DNA of 64,000 bases. Source: CAWCUU01 sp963798855. GTDB lineage: Bacteria; Gemmatimonadota; Gemmatimonadetes; Longimicrobiales; RSA9. Made by a program: the position numbers and the translations under genes. Location of the stretch: NCBI GenBank assembly GCA_963798855.1, contig CAWCUU010000002.1, positions 930,001-994,000 on the forward strand. The letters are read 5' to 3'. Below, one piece after another: positions 55,020 through 62,553 of this stretch. Below the pieces are notes generated by a model. That model ran no database searches, had not been told where the DNA came from, and saw nothing but the letters and a program-made list of their open reading frames with translations. The stretch's first letter is position 1, and each line of letters begins with the position of its first letter.

Positions 55020-55984
55020 CGGGGCCTCCCGGCGGCGATCGAGCCGCCGGTCGGGACCGGGTCGCGCGGAGAGCCGGTCATGCGCAGGAAGATGTCCTCG
55101 AGGCTGGAGCGCGCGAGGCTGAGGTGGCGCACGGTCACGCCCTGCAGCACGAGCAGGGTGTTTATGCGTGCGGCGTCGTCGGGCGACGAGGCGTCGACGA
55201 CAATGGCGCCCGGCTCGTCCTCGCGGCGAGCGGCGCTCCAGCCCGCGGCCCGCAGCAGCCGCAGCGCCTCCGGGGTGCGGTCCACGAGCAGCAGGACGCG
55301 CGGCTGCCGCTCCACCTGCAGCGCCTCCGCCGGCCCCTGGAAGAGCAGCCGGCCGCCGCGGATGATGCCGATGTCCGTGGCGACCTGCTCGACCTCGCTG
55401 AGCAGGTGGCTGGACAGGAAGACCGTGATGCCGCGCTGCACTGGGAGCGTCCGGATCAGCTGCCGCACCTCGTGGATCCCGGCCGGGTCGAGACCATTCG
55501 TCGGCTCGTCCAGCACCAGCAGCTCCGGCTCGCTGAGTAGCGCGAGCGCGATGCCGAGCCGCTGTCGCATCCCGAGCGAGTAGTCGCGGACCGCGCGGCT
55601 CGCCGCATCGCTCAGCCCGACCTCCGACAGAACCGCGCCCACGCGCTTGCGGGAAACGCCGAGCAGACGCCGCGTCACCTCCAGGTTCTCTCGACCGGTC
55701 AGGTGGCCGTAGAGCGACGGTGCCTCGACCAGCGCGCCGATCCGGCCGAGCAGACCCCGGCGCGAGCGGCGCTCCAGCCGCTGCTCGAAGAGCAGAACCT
55801 CGCCCGCCGTCGGACGCAGCAGGCCGAGCAGCATGCGGATCGTCACTGTCTTGCCGGCGCCGTTCGGGCCGAGGAATCCGTAGACCGCGCCGCGCGCGAC
55901 CTCGAGCGCGAGGTCGTCGGCGGCGACGACACCGGGGAAGCGGCGCGTCAGGCCGGCCGTGCGGATCACGGAAGGAGGCAGCAT
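55016..55984 (-). CDS. ABC exporter ATPase
   Basis: About 322 residues. Walker A GPNGAGKTVT near residue 45, Q-loop in GALVEAPSLYGHL, signature YSLGMRQRLGIALALL, Walker B LLVLDEPTNGLDPAG, switch in VFLSSHLLSEVE. C-terminal domain with VLLLVDRTPEALRLLRAAG. Family: BcrA/CcmA-like drug or peptide exporters. Start codon MLPPS at 55984 fits the N-terminus of homologues; longer readings do not. Confidence 0.95.
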   Translation of the reverse strand: MLPPSVIRTAGLTRRFPGVVAADDLALEVARGAVYGFLGPNGAGKTVTIRMLLGLLRPTAGEVLLFEQRLERRSRRGLLGRIGALVEAPSLYGHLTGRENLEVTRRLLGVSRKRVGAVLSEVGLSDAASRAVRDYSLGMRQRLGIALALLSEPELLVLDEPTNGLDPAGIHEVRQLIRTLPVQRGITVFLSSHLLSEVEQVATDIGIIRGGRLLFQGPAEALQVERQPRVLLLVDRTPEALRLLRAAGWSAARREDEPGAIVVDASSPDDAARINTLLVLQGVTVRHLSLARSSLEDIFLRMTGSPRDPVPTGGSIAAGRPR

Positions 55985-55988
55985 CGAC

Positions 55989-57848
55989 TCAGAACCGTTG
56001 TCCGAAGCGGATGAAGAAGCGCGACCCACTTCCGCCGTGCAGCGGGGCCGCCCAGTAGACGCCGAAGTCGCCGAGCAGCACGCCGAGGCCTGCGTCGTAG
56101 ATCGCGCCGCTGCTCAGCGCGGAGCCGCCGGCGGGATCCAGCGCCCAGCCCTGTGCGGCGTCGAAGAAGACGGACCAGCCGATGTCCACGCCGTCCCAGT
56201 CGCTCCAGTCGTTGTGTCGCGGGTCGTGGGTGGCCGAGGATCGCCAGTCGTCATCGACCCAGTGGTCACCCCAGTGATCGAACCAGTCCAAGATGTCGAG
56301 GTGGACCGCGCCGCGATACTCCGCCTGGAAGAGCGCGACGCGGTCGCAGCCGTAGGCGGGATAGAAGTAGCGCGCCTCGCTCGAGCCGTCCGCATTCGTC
56401 GGTGGCGCGTACGCGACGCCGGAGCGCGCGCCGCAGTCCGCCTCGAAGAGGGAGTACCCCGGCAGCGTGCCGAGCCCGCCGAGCGCGTGCTGCATCTGTG
56501 GCGGCAGCGGCGTCGAGCCCGGCGTACCGGCGATCATTCCGCGCAGCGCCAGCACGGAGCTCCAGCCGACGGGTGCGTAGCGGCGCAGGTCGAGCACGCC
56601 GGACGTGAAGCCGGTGTCGAACGATCGCGCGCCGACGGGTGGGCCGAGATCGGCGGTCGGATCGCAGGTCGGGTCCAGCTGCGGCGGGCACGACGGGCTC
56701 CACGTCGGCACCGTCAGCTCGCCGTCGAGTCCCCGGCTCACCGAGATCCTCGCGTACCAGCCGCTGTCGATGTCGCTGAGCGGGTGCCACGTGTCGAGCA
56801 TTCGATCGAGCGGGGCGTCGGAGTCGCGGTCGAGGCCGTGGCGGGTGTCGAGCGCCAGCTCCGCGGACAGGCTGCGCAACGATCCCTCCGCGATCAGCGG
56901 CTGCAGCCGCCACGCCTCGTCGTTGCGGCGCAGCGACCACGGGTCCCCGGCGGGCACCGCATTCTCGTCCTCGTCGCCATAGGTGAGCATCGCCCGCAGC
57001 GGCGCGGAGCGCGGCTCCCAGGCGGCGAAGGCGCGCCACCCCTGTCGCTCGAAGTAGTCGCGATAGTCGCGGTGCGCGAGCAGCGTCGCGGCGGCGGACT
57101 CGATATCGCCGACTCCGCCGGTCTCGATCGGCACGATCGTCGAGTGCACCCCGGCGCCGACGCGCAGCGTGCGCACCCCGCCGAGGAATTGTTCGAGCAC
57201 GACGTCGTAGCCGACGTCGTCCAGCCCGACGGACCCTGCCTCCGTGCGGAGGAACGCGGCGGAGCGCAGGCGCAGCGGATTGCGGCCGGCGGTCGTGATG
57301 ACCGGACCCACCCCGAATGCCAAGCCCTGCGCCCGGTCGTAGCCGCCGAAGTAGGGCCGCAGGTCCGCTCTGCCCCAGCGCCCGTCGTCATCGACAAAAT
57401 CGCGGTCGCCGTCGCGCCGGCCGCGCTCGCGGTCACCATCTCGCCGCCGCTCCCGGTCAGTCTCGCGGGCTCCCTCATCGTAGGCGACGAGGCTGCCGCC
57501 GATGCCGGCGAGCGCATCGCCTTCGAGTCGCGCGTCCACGAGCGTGACGTCGCCAGCGATGCGGCCGCCCAGTTCGAGCCGCAGCTCCCCGCCGAGCACG
57601 GCGACGTCTCCCTCGACCTGTCCAGCTATGCTCAGCGACCCGTCCGTGGCGATGACGGCACCGTGCACCACCTCGGACGCCGCGATCTCGCCGCCTCCCT
57701 GCAGCCATCGGGTGGCGGGGTCGTGCGCGAGGTCCAGCAAGCGGTGCTCCGTGTCGCGCGGCAGCCGCGCATCGAGGATCCGCTGCTCCTGCGCGCGCGC
57801 GGCCGTCGCGAGCGCGAGCAGCGCGGCCGCGAGGGCGATCGTTCTCAT
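55989..57848 (-). CDS. Bactofilin-like N-terminus fused to outer-membrane beta-barrel protein
   Basis: About 619 residues. Signal peptide MRTIALAAALLALATAARAQ, then a short polymer-forming (bactofilin-like) beta-solenoid (about 50-110, HGAVIATDGSLSIAGQVEGDVAVLGG) and a charged linker rich in Asp/Arg (about 125-155). The remainder is a series of alternating hydrophobic beta-strands ending FIRFGQRF, with a terminal Phe as in outer-membrane barrels. GGAGACCTCCC sits before the ATG at 57848. Just four bases separate its end from the ABC exporter gene start (55984), so they may share regulation. Function unknown. Confidence 0.8.
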   Translation of the reverse strand: MRTIALAAALLALATAARAQEQRILDARLPRDTEHRLLDLAHDPATRWLQGGGEIAASEVVHGAVIATDGSLSIAGQVEGDVAVLGGELRLELGGRIAGDVTLVDARLEGDALAGIGGSLVAYDEGARETDRERRRDGDRERGRRDGDRDFVDDDGRWGRADLRPYFGGYDRAQGLAFGVGPVITTAGRNPLRLRSAAFLRTEAGSVGLDDVGYDVVLEQFLGGVRTLRVGAGVHSTIVPIETGGVGDIESAAATLLAHRDYRDYFERQGWRAFAAWEPRSAPLRAMLTYGDEDENAVPAGDPWSLRRNDEAWRLQPLIAEGSLRSLSAELALDTRHGLDRDSDAPLDRMLDTWHPLSDIDSGWYARISVSRGLDGELTVPTWSPSCPPQLDPTCDPTADLGPPVGARSFDTGFTSGVLDLRRYAPVGWSSVLALRGMIAGTPGSTPLPPQMQHALGGLGTLPGYSLFEADCGARSGVAYAPPTNADGSSEARYFYPAYGCDRVALFQAEYRGAVHLDILDWFDHWGDHWVDDDWRSSATHDPRHNDWSDWDGVDIGWSVFFDAAQGWALDPAGGSALSSGAIYDAGLGVLLGDFGVYWAAPLHGGSGSRFFIRFGQRF

Positions 57849-57983
57849 GGGAGGTCTCCTGCACGGGTACCACGGTGGGGCGCCCCGGGGGCGCCGCGAC
57901 ACCCGTCACAACGGGCCGTAAGCCGATCGGGTTTCACGCGCGCGCCACGTACGCGAGACCCGGGTCATGTTCCACAGGCGGGC

Positions 57984-59207
57984 TCAGTGGGGCGGGAGCC
58001 GCTCGTCCTGGTGGAGCGCTTCGTACTTCCGCAGGATCTCGAGCGTGCGGTCGAGCGGCAGCGCCTCCACCGTGCCCCGGTGACCGCGCACGGTGACGGC
58101 GCGAAAGAGCGAATCGTAGATCGCCTCCTCCGTCGCCTCAGCGACCGCCTGGAAGAGCGGCGACATCGAGTCGTTGCCGAGCGCCTGCGAGGAACGAACC
58201 CCTTCGGTGGAGCGGATGCGCACGCCCTCCGCAGTGGAGAACGCGATCACGTAGTCGCCGGAGCCGTTCGTCATGGACGCGCCGGTGCGAGCCAGCCCGG
58301 AGAGCGCGCGGTGCGAGAGCCGCTCCAGGTTGCGTGGGCCTAGCGGCGCGTCCGTCGCGACGACGATCATGATGCTGCCGTCGGCGCCGGCGCCGGGCTG
58401 CCGATCCCGGCCCGCGGCGGGCCCGGCGCCGGTCGTGTCCGGGCCGACGTCGCCCTCGAGTGAGCGCTGGAAGGCGTATTGCCCCAGCTCCCGGCCGACC
58501 GGCGCCCCGTTGATCGACAGCACGCCGCCGAAGTTCGTCTGCACGAGGACGCCGACGGTCCAGCCACCGAGGGACACGGGCAGCCTCCGCGAGCTGGTGC
58601 CGATCCCGCCCTTCCAGCCGAACGCGACGGTCCCCGCACCGGCGCCGACTGCGCCCTCCTCGACGGGGCCGCCCGACGCCGATTCGAGCGCGCTGACGAC
58701 GTGCTCCGGCGTGATCGGGCGGGCGCGGATGTCGCTCAGGAAGCCGTCGTTCGTCTCGCCGACGACGGGGTTGATCGAGCGCACGTCCTCCATGCCGGGG
58801 CGCGAGAGCAGCCACGCGACCATCGCGTCTGCGGCCTTCCACACGCACAGCGTGCAGGTGAGCAGGATCGGCGTCTCCAGCTCGCCGAGCTCCCGCACCT
58901 GCGTCACGCCGAGCAGCTTGCCGAATCCGTTGCCGACGACGATCGCGGCCGGTACGCGCTCGTGGAAGATGTCGCCAGCGTGCGGCAGGATCGCGGTCAC
59001 GCCTGTGTGAATCGAGTCGCCGCCCACGACGGTGGTCTGCCCGACGCGCACGCCGGCGACGTCGGTGATCGCGTTCAGCGGACCGGTCGGCAGGATCCCG
59101 ACGGCGACGCCGGCTTCGCGGGCGCGCGGCCGGGACGCGGGCGTCTGGCTCACGAGCGGAGCCGCGGCGAGGGCGAGGGCGAGCAGAGCCATCGGCAGAG
59201 GGCGCAT
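57984..59207 (-). CDS. P1-family (DmpA-like) N-terminal-nucleophile peptidase, secreted
   Basis: 407 residues with signal peptide MRPLPMALLALALAAAPLVSQ. Family blocks: LNAITDVAGVRVGQTTVVGGDSIHTGVTAILPH, NAA-type GNGFGKLLGVTQVRELGELETP, VGETNDGFLSDIRARPI, and AFGWKGGIGTSSRRLP where a Ser follows the autocleavage site. C-terminal SIMIVVATDAPLGPRNLERLSHRALSGLARTG is typical. Such enzymes are beta-peptidyl aminopeptidases or D-Ala aminopeptidases. Confidence 0.92.
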   Translation of the reverse strand: MRPLPMALLALALAAAPLVSQTPASRPRAREAGVAVGILPTGPLNAITDVAGVRVGQTTVVGGDSIHTGVTAILPHAGDIFHERVPAAIVVGNGFGKLLGVTQVRELGELETPILLTCTLCVWKAADAMVAWLLSRPGMEDVRSINPVVGETNDGFLSDIRARPITPEHVVSALESASGGPVEEGAVGAGAGTVAFGWKGGIGTSSRRLPVSLGGWTVGVLVQTNFGGVLSINGAPVGRELGQYAFQRSLEGDVGPDTTGAGPAAGRDRQPGAGADGSIMIVVATDAPLGPRNLERLSHRALSGLARTGASMTNGSGDYVIAFSTAEGVRIRSTEGVRSSQALGNDSMSPLFQAVAEATEEAIYDSLFRAVTVRGHRGTVEALPLDRTLEILRKYEALHQDERLPPH

Positions 59208-59298
59208 GGCGGAAGGATCCGCCGCGGCCGCGTGGGTGTCAACCCGGGGAGCCGCGTCGGGCGCCGACCATGCTGCCGCCCGGCCGATTGCGGCGTCG

Positions 59299-60075
59299 TC
59301 ATGCGCCGAACGGGCCGAGGCCGATCGTGCGGAGCACGGCCCACGCCTCGAGGTCGTTCAGCAGGTCGAAGTGGTGCCCGCCCGGGAAGCGGTACACCCT
59401 CACGTTCGGCTGGTGAAGGTCCGTGCACGCGGTGTCGTGCTCCTTCTCGCCGTAGATGCAGGTGATCGGCACGGCGTCGATGCGCGCGATCTCCGGCACC
59501 GTGGGGTAGTGCTCTCGCGCCCGGATCACGCCGATCCACTCGAGCGGGTGGAACTCGAAGATCGCGTCGTGCGAGAGGCCTAGCAGCGAGAGCCCGGCCA
59601 CCCGCCTCCGCTCCGCCTGCGGCAGCCGGTTCACGAGCAGCGGCAACACGTCCGCGCCGAAGGAATAGCCGACGAGCAGCACCCGCGGTCGGTGCCACCT
59701 CCCCCCGTAATGCGCGATCAGCCGGGCGAGGTCCAGGGTCGCGGTCTCGGGGGTCTTGCGGTGCCAGTAGTAGCGCAGGCTGTTCCAGCCCACCACCGGC
59801 ACGCCAGCTGCCGCGATCCGCTCCGCCAGCTCGCGATCCGTCGGTGCCCAGCCGCCGTCGCTGGTGAGCAGGATCGCGAAGTACTCCGACGCGGTAGGGT
59901 CGCCCGCCCTGTCGCGCCGCGCCGGTGGCGACAGCTCGATCACGGGGATGTGCGCGAGAGGCGACGCGGCGGCCACGCCGCGCGGCGCGCTCCCGGCTCT
60001 CAGGCCGCCGCAGCCGCCGAGCGCGGCCGCGAGCAACAGGGCGGTCAGCGCCGGGGGTTGGCCGGCCAGCGGCAA
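59299..60075 (-). CDS. VirJ-like alpha/beta-hydrolase lipoprotein
   Basis: About 258 residues from TTG 60075 (an ATG at 60165 gives a 288-residue version with an unlike basic N-terminus). TTG gives LPLAGQPPALTALLLAAALGGC, a good lipoprotein signal. VirJ-type (AcvB) features: FAILLTSDGGWAPTDRELAERIAAAGVPVVGWNSLRYYW, nucleophile elbow LLVGYSFGADVLPLL and PGGHHFD near the end. Periplasmic; may help modify phosphatidylglycerol derivatives or aid secretion. Ser in GYSFG, and His in GGHHFD, are the likely catalytic residues. The 60165 start would overlap the ctaA start by two bases head to head. Confidence 0.78.
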   Translation of the reverse strand: MPLAGQPPALTALLLAAALGGCGGLRAGSAPRGVAAASPLAHIPVIELSPPARRDRAGDPTASEYFAILLTSDGGWAPTDRELAERIAAAGVPVVGWNSLRYYWHRKTPETATLDLARLIAHYGGRWHRPRVLLVGYSFGADVLPLLVNRLPQAERRRVAGLSLLGLSHDAIFEFHPLEWIGVIRAREHYPTVPEIARIDAVPITCIYGEKEHDTACTDLHQPNVRVYRFPGGHHFDLLNDLEAWAVLRTIGLGPFGA

Positions 60076-60163
60076 CTCGCGATATTGGGCGCGCTTGCGG
60101 CCCGTGGCGCAGCGATTCCGGGTGTCCAGGTGCACTGTCTCAGCAGTCGGATCACGGTCGATC

Positions 60164-61165
60164 ATGTCCCAGAACAGTACACGAGCGGCGGCCGCGTCGT
60201 CAGTGGCCCCATCGACATCGCGTCGGCGACTCGGCCTCCTGGCCGCGGCGGCCGCGGCCTATACGTATCTGCTCATCGTGTTCGGCGGCATCGTGCGCAT
60301 CACCGGATCCGGTCTCGGCTGCGGCGACGACTGGCCTCGCTGCCACGGCCACTGGATTCCGCCGATGAGTGTCGAGACGCTCATCGAGTACACGCACCGG
60401 CTGCTCGCCGCCGGCATCTTCGTCCCGGTTCTGGCGGTGACCCTTTACGCGTGGCGGCACCGTCGCGACGAGGGCTTCGGCGGGGCCGGCGGGCTGTTGC
60501 GCCCCGTCGCGCTGTTCCTCGCCCTGCTCGTGGTGCAGGTGGCGCTCGGCGCCGTCACGGTGAAGATGGAGCTGCCCCCGTCCGTGACGGTGCTGCATTT
60601 CGTCACTGCTTCCTCGATCCTCGCGATCCTTCTCGTGCTCGCCGTGCGCGGCCGCATGAGCGGATCGCTGCGGACGCCGGAGACCGGCCGGTGGGCCCGC
60701 TCCGCGTTCATCGGTGCGACGCTCGGTCTGCTCGCGATCACGCTCGGTGCGCTGACGGCCAATATCGGCGCCGCGCCGGCCTGTCAGGGCTTCCCCCTAT
60801 GCAACGGCAGTGGGCTGCCGGCGGGTGGCAGCCTCGTGCACACGCACTGGACTCACCGGCTGATCGCCTACCTGCTCTTCCTGCACGTGCTCGGCGCAGC
60901 GATCGCCGCGCTGCGAGGGTCTGCGCCGGCCGCCGTGCAGAAGGCGGCCGTCGCCGCGCTGCTGCTTGTCATCGCGCAGATCACGATCGCAGCGGGAATG
61001 GTGCTCATGCACCTGCCGCACCCGCTGCAGGGGCTGCACCTCGCCGCCGGCGAGGCCGTCTGGGGCGGGCTGGTCGTATGGACCGCGGTCGCGCGCCGGG
61101 TCCCTGAGCGCCTTGCCGCTCCGATGCCGACGACCGCGCCGATCCCGGTGCGGGGCACGGCCTGA
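60164..61165 (+). CDS. ctaA: Heme A synthase (COX15/CtaA)
   Basis: About 333 residues, eight membrane helices. VRITGSGLGCGDDWPRCHG, helix His in EYTHRLLA, LHFVTAS, HTHWTHRLIAY and LPHPLQGLHLAAGE carry the heme-ligand histidines. The Cys pair CQGFPLC is on an outside loop. Converts heme O to heme A for the a-type cytochrome oxidase encoded just downstream. Start MSQNSTR is ATG 60164. Confidence 0.92.
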   Translation: MSQNSTRAAAASSVAPSTSRRRLGLLAAAAAAYTYLLIVFGGIVRITGSGLGCGDDWPRCHGHWIPPMSVETLIEYTHRLLAAGIFVPVLAVTLYAWRHRRDEGFGGAGGLLRPVALFLALLVVQVALGAVTVKMELPPSVTVLHFVTASSILAILLVLAVRGRMSGSLRTPETGRWARSAFIGATLGLLAITLGALTANIGAAPACQGFPLCNGSGLPAGGSLVHTHWTHRLIAYLLFLHVLGAAIAALRGSAPAAVQKAAVAALLLVIAQITIAAGMVLMHLPHPLQGLHLAAGEAVWGGLVVWTAVARRVPERLAAPMPTTAPIPVRGTA

Positions 61166-61294
61166 CAAGGCCGTAATCGGCTGCCCGTCCGCGTGTACGG
61201 TTCCGCTTGACCGCCCGGCGGGTGCATGGTAACCTTTCGCGTTCTGTGAACGCGGGCGCTGCGGCGCGTTTTCCGGTGATCGAGAGAGGAGTGG

Positions 61295-62530
61295 ATGTCC
61301 TGCCTTAGACGAGCTCTACGGCATGCCTTCGCTGTGGCAGCGGCCGGCACGCTCACGCTGCTCGCCGTCGCCTGCGGTCCCGACCTGTATCCGCAGACGA
61401 TCTTCCATCCGGTCACGGACTACGGACGCCAGCTCAACGATCTGTTCGCCGACGTCTTCTGGTGGACGATCTGGATCCTGATCCTCGTCGAGCTGGGCCT
61501 CGTCTACATCCTTTTCCGCTTCCGCGACCGTGAGGGTGCGCCGGAGCCGAAGCGGATCTACGGCAACAACAAGCTCGAGCTGCTGTGGACGGTGATCCCG
61601 GCGGTGATCGTCGTCGCGATCACGGTCCCCTCGGTCCGCACGATCTTTCACACGTATCAGAAGGCGCCGCAGGACGCGCTCGTGGTGCAGGCGATCGGCC
61701 ACCAGTGGTGGTGGGAGTTCAAGTATCCGCAGTACGGGCCGACCGCGCGCACCTCGAACCAGCTCTACCTGCCGGTCGGTCGGCCCGTCGAGGTCGTGCT
61801 GACCTCCGTCGACGTGATCCACAGCTGGTGGGTGCCGCGATTGGGTGGCAAGCGCGACAACTTCCCGATCCCTGCACAGCCGGAGGGCGCCACCGAGCCG
61901 ACCCGCTATCACCGGCTGCTGTTCACGCCGGAGGAGACGGGCGAGTATTCCGGGCAGTGTGCCGAGTACTGCGGCGAAGAGCACGCGCTCATGCGCATGC
62001 GCGTGGTCGTCGTGGAGCCGCAGGCGTTCCAGGAATTCATTACGCAGGTCAGCACCGGCCAGGCACCCACCGCGGCAGGGCCCGCTCCAGTGCAGGCGGG
62101 CGTGCTCCCCGCGGCCGGGGCCGGCGCAGCGCCGTCCGGCCAGGGACCGGCGCAGCCGGATACGGCCGCGGCCGCTGCTCAGGCCGCTGCCCCGGCGAGG
62201 CCCGGCGCTCCGCAGGAGGGGACGCCGGAGCGCCAGGGCTATGACGTCTTCATGTCGCACGCGTGCGTGGCCTGCCACCGAATCGCGGGCACGTCGGCGC
62301 CCGGCCTGATCGGGCCGGACCTGACGAAGATCGGCGCGCGCTGGGCGATCGGCGCCGGCACGCTGCCGAACACGCCGGACAACATCACGCGCTGGATCAT
62401 GAACCCCCAGGCGATCAAGCCGGGCGCGATGATGCCGGGTGCGAACGTGCCGGGAGGCGGTATCCCGGCGACAGGGCTGACCGAGGAGCAGGCCCGCCAG
62501 ATCGCGGCGTACCTGTCGAGCCTCAAGTAG
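61295..62530 (+). CDS. coxB: Cytochrome c oxidase subunit II fused to cytochrome c
   Basis: 411 residues. Lipoprotein-like signal (LLAVACGPDLYPQ) followed by two membrane helices and the CuA domain: HQWWWEFKYP, VIHSWWVPRLGGKRDNFP and GQCAEYCGEEHALM (Cys, Cys, His, Met copper ligands). A Pro/Ala linker (about 270-305) joins to a C-terminal cytochrome c domain with CVACH and a Met in KPGAMMPG. This is caa3-type architecture. Accepts electrons for subunit I, which starts 23 bases downstream. Confidence 0.96.
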   Translation: MSCLRRALRHAFAVAAAGTLTLLAVACGPDLYPQTIFHPVTDYGRQLNDLFADVFWWTIWILILVELGLVYILFRFRDREGAPEPKRIYGNNKLELLWTVIPAVIVVAITVPSVRTIFHTYQKAPQDALVVQAIGHQWWWEFKYPQYGPTARTSNQLYLPVGRPVEVVLTSVDVIHSWWVPRLGGKRDNFPIPAQPEGATEPTRYHRLLFTPEETGEYSGQCAEYCGEEHALMRMRVVVVEPQAFQEFITQVSTGQAPTAAGPAPVQAGVLPAAGAGAAPSGQGPAQPDTAAAAAQAAAPARPGAPQEGTPERQGYDVFMSHACVACHRIAGTSAPGLIGPDLTKIGARWAIGAGTLPNTPDNITRWIMNPQAIKPGAMMPGANVPGGGIPATGLTEEQARQIAAYLSSLK

Positions 62531-62553
62531 CGTAACCAGCTCCAACGGGAACA

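Noticed and set aside
57871..57895. GC palindrome GGCGCC...GGCGCC before the barrel gene
   Set aside because: Lies upstream of the minus-strand gene start rather than after a gene, without T-run; could be chance in GC-rich DNA.
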